From Edolisoma coerulescens (taxonomy: Eukaryota; Chordata; Aves; Passeriformes; Campephagidae): a stretch of DNA of 64,000 bases. Positions 50,018-60,975 of the stretch are shown here, one piece after another (position 1 is the first letter of the stretch; each line of letters opens with the position of its first letter). The stretch is from contig VWZW01000847.1 of the NCBI GenBank assembly GCA_013397115.1, positions 1-64,000 on the forward strand. Direction: 5' to 3'. Position numbers and translations under genes: made by a program. The notes below the pieces were generated by a model, which worked only from the letters and a program-made list of their open reading frames with translations, searched no databases and had not been told where the DNA came from.

Positions 50018-53000
50018 GTAAGTAAAGTAGTTTTTCTGGGTTTATTTCTGCATTCAATTGTATATAAATGTTTGTGTTGCTTGACAATAACATGGAGGAA
50101 AATTCCTTTTGCATTATGTGATTTGCCAGCATTTCCTGGAAAAGGGAGAAGTTGCAGAAGTATCTGTTTTTAAGACTGCCAAGTGAAATAGACTGACCTT
50201 TGATACAGCTGGGAACTAATATGAGGTTTAGCTTTTGTCCTGGTGCTTACATGCATTTCAGGTCCATAGAGGCCTGCCAGTTGCATTGCTTCAAGCAGTG
50301 GGATACAGAGAGGAAACAATGCTTATCCTTCTGTCCACAGTTAATGTAACTTCTCTGGCTGTGTTTAGCTGGCCATGGTATCTCCTGATAAAGTAGGAGA
50401 AGCAGTAGCATCTTTTGGTGATCAGCTGAAGGCTGCAAGAGAAGGCCTTCCACCTATGTCTTGGGAGATTTGTGTCCTTGTGGGGAGAACACATTTCCAC
50501 AGACTCCTCCAGAAACAGTCTGGAACAAAACAGAAAATTTTTGCTCTGGTAGTAAAAGAGCTGATTTAAGATAACAAAGCACATTTCACTAGCAGTTTAA
50601 GCAGCACCACCCTTTCAATTTATATGAATGCATCTTTTCAGAAAGCTTTCCTGGAACATTCTAACTGCATAGTTCTTTTTATTTCTTTCTAGAGTTTGTG
50701 TGAGAAGTATGGTGAAGTGGTGTTCATAGAAATCGATGTGGATGATGCCCAGGTAAGGTCTGAGGTGGTGCTGAGGGAAGACAGCTAAGGACTTCCACAC
50801 AAGTGGCAGAGAATTCTTTTCAAAATGTCTTCACACATACTGAAAAAAACCAAGAGTTTACTTCAACCTAAAATTGAAACACAGGGATTTAGCTGGAAAG
50901 AATGATTTTTTTTCGGAGAACACCTGAACAGAACAAACTGCCTTGGTTATCAGCACCCTTGAAGTCCTATGGCATGTGTGGGATAACTTAGGAGCACTGA
51001 CCCTTTACTTTGGGAGGGAGTGTTAGTCTAAGGTCTTAAGCTGCTTTGATGCAATCTGCCTTAAACCTAATGGTTCACAACCTATTGATCTGTCTGGTCC
51101 CTCCACTGCTCTTGGCACTGTTTCCTCTTTCATTAAAAATGAAATTAGGTCTTGAATTAAGTGCAAAAGAAGGTCTGCTGTATTGCAGTTTCAGCATTGT
51201 CAAATAGGTACTTGGAAAATGTCACATGGAAGCCCAAGAGTTGCCATAGGGCTCTTGAGTCTTACAGACAGACATCTGTTTTGATGCAGAGGTCTGTGTT
51301 TTTTCCAAACACAGAGTACAGGTTAAGGTTTTTGCTCTTGCATGAATTAAATGTTGAAGAAGGGATCTTTAAGGCTTACTTCAGGAAGACGTTAACACTG
51401 CACTGGTTTGCTAGTGATGGACTAACAGTGTGCTTTTGCTTTATCTTGAGCAGTAATGGCTTTACTCTGTCACCTAAACAGAAGTCAGCTAGAGTGGGTT
51501 CTAAATTTAACATCCTTGAGAATATGCCCAGTTGAAGATTGTTTTTTGTCTCTTCCAGGATGTTGCTTCACACTGTGATGTGAAGTGCATGCCAACGTTC
51601 CAGTTCTTCAAGAACGGAAAGAAGGTAGGCTCTGCTTTTTTGGAACTGGAGCAGGCAAGCTAAACACTTGAAAGAAGATTGGGAGTATTGGACTACTTAG
51701 TCTGCCTTCTCTTGATTATGTCTTTGTGGCACCACTTGCATAAGACACTCCTGAGAGCAAGCAAGTTCATCTTAGTACCGCAGCAAATGTAACAAGCAGT
51801 TAACTGGTGGTGCAAACTGTGTTGTTCACAGGTAGTGAACTGAGTTACTTACAGGTCAATCTTACAGGCTGAGCTTCATGAGAGGTAGTGGGGTGAGATG
51901 TCGGTGTTAAGACTGCTGCTCTATCTGCCTAGCACCCTGCTCTTTACTTAGTCAGTGTTTGTTATCTGGATGCAGCTTGTGTTCAAGCAGAGACATGACT
52001 ATAGGTGCCTATGGAATCCCACCCAAACAGAACTCTCTAACCTGGTTGAGGTTATATACAACAAACAATTGTTTAGCTTATTTCACACAGAGGCTGTATA
52101 ACCTTTGAAGTGAAGGTCCTGTCCCTGTTAGAGGACTGAACAGACCTTTTGTGTCTGCTCTGCCAAGAGATGGATGAGATGGGATGCAGATTGTGCTCTG
52201 ACAGCACGGTGGGCTGCCTGTGCAGGGTAGTTTGAGTAGCTCTCTGCCTGAACTTGCTGAGCTGAATGTGTTGTCTTAGGATTTTAGTTTGCCAAGCAAG
52301 CTGAAGGTAGGCTTTTCTAAAGGAAAACAGTGCTTGGGTATAAGTTTCATGGCTGAAGGGGATGGAATTGCACCTTGGATAGTTGAGTGTCACGTGTAGG
52401 GTGACTTTCAGTTCAATATGGGGTCAGTATGAACCTTTGACAATTTTGTTAGGGTGAATTTGCACAACTTCGTGATGTTATTGGACGAACTGTGATTACA
52501 GCATGACAGTCAATGTGTTGCTTTTTATATCAAGCAAGCAGTTTCATGGCCTGTAGTCTGCTCTGTACCTTGCACCCCTGTAAATACAGGAAGATGGAGC
52601 TGCTGTTTTTGAGACAGCAGATGAATGTTGCCCCATCATTTTGCCCTGTAAGTTGCAAGAAGGGTTCTCACAGGAGAAGCCAGGCGCAGGGGTAGGTCAT
52701 TTGGAACAGTCCTTCCAGAATTTGATTGGTAGGGTCCTGAGCATCTCAAGGTGACTTTGAGCTGCCTCTGATATGTGGGGACCTTCAGAGTCTCTTCAAA
52801 CCTCTCTTTGAGTCTTACACAATATTGATTCAGGATCAATGGTAGTCTGGAAGTGAATTTTGATAGTCTTTTGTCTCAAGTTTTGCATGAGTTGAGTGGG
52901 AAATAAATACATGAACATCTGCAAAATAATCCCTGTTTTGAGGGTGGGAAAAATTTTAGTTTTTACCAGAGTTGAATAGGTGTGTATGTGACTGGATGCT

Positions 53001-53124
53001 ATGCAACTAATGTTAAGAAGCATTGAATGCAAGAGTTCTAAAAATCAATCTCTCTTTACAGGTGCAGGAGTTCTCTGGGGCCAATAAAGAGAAGCTGGAA
53101 GAGACCATTAAAAGTCTAGTCTAA
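49913..53124 (+). CDS. TXN: Thioredoxin (exons 2-5; exon 1 missing in gap)
   Basis: Exons 49913-50017, 50693-50752, 51559-51624 and 53062-53124 join in phase 0 throughout. They encode 97 residues plus stop. With the eight residues expected from exon 1, the protein is 105 residues, the length of vertebrate cytosolic thioredoxin. TXN reduces protein disulfides and is recharged by NADPH-dependent thioredoxin reductase. Visible residues in human numbering: buried Asp26 in VVVDF, the WCGPC active site (Cys32, Cys35), Met74-cis-Pro75-Thr76, and the regulatory cysteines Cys69 and Cys73. Human Cys62 is Ala here (VDDAQ) and residue 46 is Cys (SLCEK). As I recall, chicken thioredoxin has the same states at both positions. 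All splice sites are canonical. The gene is expected to be NRF2-inducible, but its promoter is largely hidden by the gap. Confidence 0.97.
50693..50752 (+). CDS. TXN: TXN exon 3
   Basis: 60 nt, 20 codons (SLCEKYGEVVF to DVDDAQ), between TTTCTAG and GTAAGG. It lacks the Cys62 of mammals and has a cysteine at position 46. Confidence 0.97.
51559..51624 (+). CDS. TXN: TXN exon 4
   Basis: 66 nt, 22 codons, between TCTTCCAG and GTAGGC. It includes Cys69, Cys73 and the cis-proline loop (CMPTFQFF). Confidence 0.97.
53062..53124 (+). CDS. TXN: TXN exon 5 with stop
   Basis: 63 nt: 20 codons (VQEFSGANKEKLEE to IKSLV) and TAA at 53122-53124. The acceptor is CTCTTTACAG. Confidence 0.97.
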   Translation: MQEFSGANKEKLEETIKSLV

Positions 53125-53273
53125 TCTCCAGCCATGAAGACATTGAAGCATAACTGCTTTGGCTAAATTACAGCCTGTAACTTTTCTACTTCAAAAAAAA
53201 AAAAATCCCCAACTAAGCAAGCTAGCTAGATTAAGCGGTGCAAACTATCTTCTTGGTCCATGTATATGAGTAC

Positions 53274-53279
53274 AATAAA
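53274..53279 (+). terminator. TXN: TXN polyadenylation signal
   Basis: AATAAA lies 150 bases after the stop codon and is followed at about 30 bases by a T/GT-rich stretch (53305-53320). The short 3' UTR contains an A-run at about 53192-53204. This fits the compact thioredoxin mRNA. Confidence 0.88.
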
Positions 53280-53299
53280 GTATAAACTCTTCACTTTTG

Positions 53300-56200
53300 G
53301 ATATTGCTGTGTGTTTAACAAAAATGTTAAGAATTTCATAATGTCAGGTGGGGTGTCAGATTTTGCTGTGTTAAAGGAGTACTGTCTGGATACAAAGACT
53401 TGTCAAAGGTAACCCCATATATTGTTGGTATGGGATAGCCATGACAGTTGCTTTAGGAGAAGTCTGCTGCCACCTTACTCAGATGGTAGTCACCAGGCTA
53501 TAATCTGGTTTACAAATACAAAAAGGGGAGTTGGAGAAAAGAGGGTGGTCACTGGGTGGAATAGTTCTTTCTTTCATTACATCTTTTTAGTTAAAAGACT
53601 TTTTTAATGTTTCAAGCTGCATTTTAGACTTCAAAGCTAAGACTTGTCCTTCCAGAGCATAATACCAATCCTACCATGATAGTGCAAGGTAGGACTTGGA
53701 CTTGCTGCCTTTTTGCCTTTTCAGTTCTGCCTTGTCATTGGTATGTGTACCTTCTGGTTTCATTAGTAACAAAGTGTGTTTAGTCTGAGTTGGGCTGCTT
53801 TGTTCCTAGGCAATAGTCTGGAACAAATGACTGAAGAAGTAAAATTTGTTATGCCTTAAGGTAAAGAGAATTTATATTTATATACTCTTGTAATTTTCAC
53901 TTGATTGCACTGTTGCACTCTTAAAACATACTTGACACTGTGTTGGACAGTACACTGGACTCTGTGGTCCTCCAATCCTGAATCAGGCTGTCTAGATGAA
54001 TGCTGACCTGCCAGCCTTTTTACACCTGCCATTCACCTACTCTTGGTACTGTTACCAAGGAGAACAGTGTTTTTTCCACTGTATCAAAATGGCTTCCTTG
54101 CTGGCTTTGATGTTGTCCTGTATAAGAACACAGCAAAGAAGGGAGCAGGAATGTACCTAGCAGTGGGTACACCTTAGTTAGCTGTGCTGCTCCCTGAGTA
54201 TCACTCATGGAAAAGCTAGACTTCCTGCTGCATATGCAGACTATGTGGAATGAGTGAGCCTCTTGTCTTTGAGGTAGGGAACTCACCCATGACTCAGCCT
54301 TACACTCACTTCACAAGCATGCATTAATTTCTTCATGGCTCTGGAGGACTGGGGGCCTTGAACCTCTTAATGTATATGTTCCCAATTTGAAACAAGATTT
54401 TTCTAGTCTAAGAAGTGGCCACACCCTTTACTTGAGGATGAGCCATCAAGGTTCTTCTTGGACGTAAGTTCTGAGTTGTGATTATGCAATGAGAAGAACA
54501 TGGGAAATATTTTCCATGTAGCTCTGGCTATTTGACTAAGAGAAATGCAGCTGTGTGTTTGAACAACTGTTCAAAGGTAAATGGGAAACTACTACCCCAA
54601 GTGGGTCCATGGACAGACTTGTGAGGAGAGAATAAAATGAAGCTGTAGAAAGAATGCATTATAAACACCACACCATCTGCAAACAAGCATTGCTTTTGAA
54701 AGCAGTTTCTGTGTTTCTACTGGGCAGCAACTGTGAGCAAGAAAGGTTTAAAAAGTTCCTGCTGCAAGCTCCAGATAAAGTTCAGTAAGAGACCCTGGCA
54801 TCCCACTTTGTCCTTAAGAAATAATACTCAAGTCTGCTGCAACATACAGTATTTCTGCTGAGGTGAGGCCACCAGACCAGGTTGTTGCCTGTTACAGCAG
54901 GGGAAAGGTGCAGTCAGTGGTGCATTGCTGCTTGTATATTGAGTTTGACTTAACACTTAAGTTTACTTTTTTAATAAGATGTTACTCTGCAGTAGCCTTG
55001 GACAATCCAGGTGACAGTGACTGGAAATTCAAGTCATAATTGGGAAAACCAGAATAGCTGGAATACCTCTTGTGCTGAAGCAAGGGGTGCAAAGCAGTTC
55101 TTAAAAGGGCAGTGAGTTCATCTTCCTGTGCCACAGTATCTTCCCCTCCCAAGAACTGGTATATAGGCATACTGTGGTGAAAATAACTTGCATAGCCTAA
55201 TTTGAAAGATGTTCTTTAAGGCTTGGCTCTTTGAGGAATATGCAGTGAGGATCTCCATGTTAGGTAAACTTTCCCTTTAAAGGAAACAACACATGTTCCT
55301 CAAATGCACAGTTATACCAGAATCTGACTCTTTGTAGTTGGTCCTTGTCATTACAGATGATGCATTGTTCTGGTTATGTGTAAGGAGCGTCTGTTCCTAG
55401 AGCAAAAGTGCCCTGACTGGGAGGAGAGAAACCTAGTTCAGGATGGGGATTGGCAAGGACAGGTTGTTTCAGTCTTCAACAAGCCTACATATAGCAAATA
55501 AACATTTTGTTCTAAATTGAATGGGCATGAGTATCCTTGCTAAAGCCTAGGGCTTTAGCCATATGCCCTCCCACATGGGTATTAAGTAATGATACTTCAT
55601 AGAGAGCTCAGTGGGTGCATTTTCTTGCTTGTTTTTTGTGTGAAGGTGTGAGGCCAGTATTGCTATGTGCCAGGCAGTAGCAAGCTCTCACTCTTTCATT
55701 AAACTCTGTGGTCTGCTGCTTGCATGAACAGAATTGGCTGCTTTGATCCAGTGATTTGAAAATACACCTTTAAGAGGGAAGTGGTGGATGGCCAACTGAT
55801 TTCAATGTTTGGTAAACTTGATGTATACGGCAGAGAAAAAACAACATAGAAAGGTTTCTTCTGGGAATAAGGGTTTCAGGAAGAAGTTCTCCCCTCAGGC
55901 AGTGACTGCAGTCTGTGTCATTTGGCTATGAAATAGCTGGGATCTCTGCCTTGCTGTCAAACAAGAAAAGCAAGATGTTTTTGTCTGCAGGCCTGTTACA
56001 TAGCCTTTTATAATGGGCTGGCCAACAGGAAGAGAAGTACTTCCTTGAGTACAGCACTTAAAACACATAGCTGAAATAATTAGGCTTAATGAGAGAGGAC
56101 TAACTAACATGAAAGGAAGGGCCAAGGGGTCACAGTGAGTGGACAAGTGAACTGCGTGATCAAATTGCAGTGGAATAGTGACACTCCTTACCTCCATCCA

Positions 56201-56639
56201 GGGGTTCTGAAAGGGCTGTTGTGCACTTGGGGAAGCGTATGTCATGCATGTGGGGTGCTTAACCACCCACACATCTCTTTGATCTCTTGCAGCAGTCAAC
56301 CTAGCTAGCCACCTGCTTTCCATTCTTTCCTTGACCTGAATGAAGTTAGACTTTGATTCCCCTCTGAAATGATTCCAGTAAGCGTATTGGTAATAATTTT
56401 AATGTTTAATTTCTTAACTGTTCAAAACTAGCTGCATCTACCAAGCTAAAAATGACTTCTATTGTTTTACCAACGCCAACAAACTGTGGCATAGCAGCTC
56501 CTCTGTGTTGAGCTCTTTCAGCGGCAACTTTCAGCCACCACAGGAATTGGCTGGAGCAGCATGCTGTTGAAATCCCTATTGGATTAACTCTGTTGTGCTG
56601 GTCCCCGATCCTTGGTGAGGGGTGGGAGAGTGTGACCTG
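53300..56639. other. Intergenic sequence downstream of TXN
   Basis: No gene is recognised. AATAAA at about 55497 could serve as a distal TXN polyadenylation signal, but nothing else supports that. The 142-codon minus frame at 56323-55895 has no family I know. Confidence 0.5.
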
Positions 56640-56877
56640 GTGAAGGTGTCTTACAAGATGCTTTTTCTCATGTCCTCTTGTTCCTTTCTCCCTGCTGCTA
56701 TAGTTAGCACTTTTATTTAAACTCAGGTATCACAGAGGGCCTGGCTTTGGCCACTGGTTAAGTCCCTTTTGGACTTAACCTTTTGGAGGTGGCTGTCATG
56801 GGCTCTACCTGATGTAGTGGCAGCTTCTCAACCTCACCAGAAGCCACCCCTGCAGCCTCCCCAGTACCAAAGCCTTG
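56640..56877 (-). mobile_element. Divergent LTR fragment (copy E), minus orientation
   Basis: The order of short matches is that of the right part of copy B: T-rich and CACAGAGG (near 56732), GGCTTTGGCCA, then GGCAGCTTCTC, AGAAGCCACCCC, GCAGCC and GTACCAAAGCCTTG. It lacks both clean ends and is more diverged than the other copies, so it is older or belongs to a related subfamily. The 197-codon minus frame covering 57351-56758 overlaps it and is probably chance. Confidence 0.7.
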
Positions 56878-58438
56878 ATAAGGATGAACTAGATGAGTCT
56901 GAGAAACTTGTAAAAATCTTGAGGAGATGTGGAGAAGGACATCCACCTGAAATGCAGTTTTTCCTCCTCTAGAGAGAGGAAGCTGAGATGGTCCAGGTTG
57001 GTAGACAGACAAGGTGAGGAAGGCATGGGAACTGCATGGAGTCATATCTCTACCTGCAGCTGACAAACACAAGCTTGTGACGTGCAGATTGCCACAAGGT
57101 GGCCGCGGCTGTCTGTGGGTTTTATACACATGTGTATGCACAGGCAGGCTCTGGGAATGCCTTGTACTTGTGCCTCTCTGGCAATACTGGGGTGATGGTA
57201 GTACCTCTAGGTAATGGGCTAGAGGGGAATGCATGGGGGAAGGTGGGCTCTTACTATCCTGATGGCACCATCTGCCTGGCTTACAGGAATTGGAGCATTT
57301 GTCATGGATGTGACAGAAGTTTAAACAGACTCTAGGGGGTGGTGAAGCCAAGCATTAGGTCGAAAGGCATAGAAGGAGGAAGAATTTTAGACCAGGCTTG
57401 GGTCATCTCCCCTCTACTTGAGTAAGTCCAGATTTGCTCAGGGAGACAATGAAGTCTGGTATTTCACCTTTCTTTGTTTCTAGTTCCTCTGAGAGGGGCA
57501 CCTGGGGGAGAGCAAGGACCTACACCATGAACAGTACTCACAGCTGTGAAGCCTGCTGATAAGGGAAACACAGTGGTTTTAGCACCATTTAGCAGGATTG
57601 CTCCAAAGGCTTTCAGCTTCCTAGAAGGCTGAGCCCACACTGAGCTAGTGATGATGGGCTGAGGATAGGGACAAGAGGCATCTCCCTGCACTGTAGCTAA
57701 TGGCCAGCAGCAAGCTAACCTGTCTGGAGCCAATGGTGTGAGATGAGCAATTAAAATAAGGGGTCATGGGAGCAAGATAAAAGCAAAGGATCCAAGGTAT
57801 GGCTTGCTTGCTTCAATACAGGCAGAGGTGGTGGCAGGTTTAAGGCTGGATTTGATCCAGCTGGGGAGTAGATCTCATGTAAGAATGGATATAGTGGCTG
57901 GGCGATGGTGTCTCATGACCCCTCCTGTAGGCACCGACCTTGGGGGGACCATGAGAGAAGCTCATCAGGCAGCAATGCATTCCAGAGATAGCTCCCTGAT
58001 TTCAACAACCCACAGCCTTCTGCAACACTTCCCAGTGCTTCCTGCGGCTGCCTTTGGTGTGGCAGACCATGGTGAACTCCTCAAGGAGGGTACCCACTCT
58101 GTCCTGAGCTCAGACAAGTTACTGCCACCAGCCCCAGTTTGACATTGCTTAGGAACAGGACACAAAAGTTGCATACTTACTAGCCTGGAACAACTCTAGT
58201 CTAGAGACCGCTTCATTTTGCACAGGCAAGCATAAGGTGTTAAGCAGTTAAATCACTACTCTAGAAATAAAGATATGTATAAATGAAGATCTATTTAGCG
58301 AACAAATGATGAAGCCTGCAGCTGTTTACATTTAAGATTAAATAAATTCTTGCTCTTGCTCTCATATATTACATCCTCCATTAACTGGGATAATAAAGTC
58401 TCAAGAATCCCACTGCCACCCTACTTGCGAAGTGTAAC
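56878..58438. other. Sequence without firm gene
   Basis: One plus-strand frame at about 57090-57335 follows an AG and reads like protein (GSYYPDGTICLAY), but it lacks a donor and ends in TAG. I cannot place it. Nothing else is recognised. Confidence 0.4.
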
Positions 58439-58702
58439 TTATGTAGTGGCACAAACATGGCCATGTGGATTGAAGAAAAGCAGCACAAAAATACTAGAGA
58501 TGATTATCAGCACAGCCACAGCTGCAAGGTGATTGAAGAACGGCCCCTGCACCCTGGGCAGAGCTGACACCCTTTCCACCTTTGCAGACACATGCAGTGG
58601 AGAACTGCTGTAGTGCTGAGGAGGACCAAGCCCTTGCACACCTTCTGACAGCCAGTGGGACCACCAGGAGTTCACCCTTTCCCCAAAAGCCTTTAACCTC
58701 AG
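58439..58702 (-). CDS. Candidate terminal exon with a C-terminal membrane segment
   Basis: On the minus strand, an acceptor-like CTCTGCAG precedes position 58702. An 87-codon open frame follows and ends in TAA at 58441-58439. Near its end lies a strongly hydrophobic run (AAVAVLIIISSIFVLLFF) followed by a short polar tail, as in a tail-anchored or single-pass membrane protein. I do not recognise a family and found no phase-matched upstream exon with confidence, so this may be chance. The frame continues without a stop to 58876 if no splice occurs. Confidence 0.25.
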   Translation of the reverse strand: MRLKAFGERVNSWWSHWLSEGVQGLGPPQHYSSSPLHVSAKVERVSALPRVQGPFFNHLAAVAVLIIISSIFVLLFFNPHGHVCATT

Positions 58703-60398
58703 CTGCAGAGTGATAATGTTAGAGGAGGGGGTACCTGGCAGATGGCATTTGCCACTCACCAGCCCTGTGCAGCTGTCAGAGGACAGGCTGGACTGCTTGT
58801 ATGGTACTACCCGTGCTCTGCCCCTAAAAACACACAGAGCCATGTACTGGCAGAAAAGCCTCTCCCAGCAACACATTGCTGCATCTTTGTTCTAGGCTGG
58901 GCATTGGTACTTTGTTCAACTTCATTACCCTGGTTGTACTCACAGGATTAGCTTGCTTCACTAGCAGGGGCCAAAATTTTTAATATTTCCTTTTTATTTT
59001 CAATATGTGGAAAAATCCAGGTATTGTTCCACAAAGCTTAGAACTTTGAGGACAACAAAGCTTACAGTAAGAAACCGTGCCAGACAATGAGGGATATTAT
59101 TGTCATTATTCATGTGGTGGCAGTGTTCCTGACGTGTAACAGAGAACTTGAATTTTCAGGAGGAAACAGCTATGTTCCCCAGAGAACATCAGAGGTGTGT
59201 GGTGTGGTGTTGGTCTTACACATAAAAATTGTATTTTCATGGTTAAGCAGCCTTGCAAAATCAACTGCAATTTATGAAGCATAAAATCTATACACAGCAA
59301 AGGGAATGTACAGATCGATATTTTAGGAGGAAGCAGGTTGAGCCACGATTATTCTGACTGACAAACCTTTCTGCAACTCTGACCAAGGGACAGGACCTCC
59401 ATGTGGCTATTCTTAGTTCATTTCCCAATCACCACTTTACTTGAAATAAGAGATCATTAATTCACTGGACTTGAAACAATTCAGTATTTCAAGATTTGCA
59501 AGCCCTCTGAAAATTCCTCAACAAAATGCCACCACACAACAGCAGACCTCTACTCAGTGGATCTGAAGCCTACTGACAACAAGTTCCCTTTTTTGGTTTA
59601 TCCCTTTACATGATATGCAGTGATAATAGTCCACAGATCTTCCTCAGTGGCCACTGTAAAACCATAGCACTGGAGCTAACACAAATTGTCAATTCATTCT
59701 CCTCAAAAAACACTATAAAGCTACCAGAACCAAGATTCGTTATTTCCCCAGTGACCAGCTGACCTGCATTTCAGGGTGTGTTTCATTAAGTTCACTCAGC
59801 AAGTATTGTCAATCTACATTTTAAGTAAGATCTCTTTTTGTTGACAATACAGAGCATCTAATCCTGGCTCTGCAAAGATATTAAGGCTTCTTAGGATCCC
59901 TCTTCAAGGATCAGTAATGAAACCTTAAAACTAACCAAGAAGTCCCCCACAGTGACTGAAAATGGATCACCATCACCTTCAATACCTGTCTGTATCCCAC
60001 AGTAAGAGGTTCTTGTTCTGCCTTTTTCAGAACACCTAAGATATTTAGTATTGCTAATCTGTGTGTCTCCTTTGCTTGGCACATTGTGCATGCTGGACAC
60101 CAATTTAACACAGCCAGGACCATCATATTGATTGCACCTTCCTGGAGAGCCAGGGTGAACACTACGGCAAGGTCAGCTCCAAGCTTGGACACCAATGACA
60201 AGCTTCTCAAGGAAATTAGTGATCTCTCCATATCATCACCTGTACTGAGATCTGCTGGGATAAACAAGTACTTGTAATATTTTAGCTCCTCTGTGTTAGC
60301 CACAAGGAAAGAGAGAGTGTTCCACAAACAGAACTATAACACAAGCAAAGTATACATTAAGAGATTTATCTTTCCATATTCTCAGAATAACAACATTG
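58703..60398. other. Sequence between TXN and PTGR1, no firm gene
   Basis: A minus-strand frame of 138 codons (60327-59911) contains a segment 60290-59986 with acceptor- and donor-like ends, but it has odd, leucine-rich composition. It may simply be PTGR1 3' UTR sequence. Minus-strand AATAAA at 58998-58993 could be a distal PTGR1 polyadenylation signal. Confidence 0.4.
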
Positions 60399-60404
60399 TT
60401 TAAT
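60399..60404 (-). terminator. PTGR1: Candidate PTGR1 polyadenylation signal
   Basis: On the minus strand ATTAAA, the commonest variant hexamer, lies about 460 bases after the PTGR1 stop. It follows a T-run and precedes GTTGTT-rich sequence. No canonical AATAAA is closer. Confidence 0.4.
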
Positions 60405-60864
60405 AAAAAAAAAAAAAAGCCAGCTAGAGAGGAAGCTGAAGTCCCCAAGTGTTGTTAGGTTAGCTTGTTCTCCGCTCCTTGATACTGTTTAAAAAAATCC
60501 CCCTTGCAAAGTTCTGGGCCAAATCAGTGGGTAAACATTAAATGTGCCATCAGCTAGCAAAGCTTTTTGAATTGATTTTCCTTTCTACAAGCCTGCTCAT
60601 AGAAAGTTTCAAGCTACTATCAAATCTGTTACAATTCTGATTTTCATCAATTTTAAGGCACTTTGTTTTGTGTAGCTCTGGGAAGCAATTCCCAATTTCT
60701 TCAAGAGCAAAGCAATTCAAATATACTTAGACTTACTAGCCAAATTATTAACAGAAGTTACCATCACCAAACATCCAGCAAAATTACTGAAACATACTGA
60801 TCATACGATTTGACAAGTGAATTAAAAGCATTTAACATTCCAGTCTCCCAGGAATATCTGACCT

Positions 60865-60975
60865 TCACACTTTTACAACAGCTTTTCCAGTATTTTCTCC
60901 CTCTAACATTCCAATAAAAGCCATTGGCATGTTCTCAAATCCTTCAGTGACTTGTTCATGGTACTTCACTTTTCC
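60865..60975 (-). CDS. PTGR1: PTGR1 terminal exon
   Basis: 111 nt from GGA-AAA-GTG (after TTTTGACAG) to TGA at 60867-60865. It codes for 36 residues ending VVKV. Phase 0 at the start matches the upstream donor. Confidence 0.95.
   Translation of the reverse strand, partial: GKVKYHEQVTEGFENMPMAFIGMLEGENTGKAVVKV

Noticed and set aside
56758..57351. 197-codon minus-strand frame
   Set aside because: It begins in unique DNA and runs into the LTR fragment; no family match is apparent.
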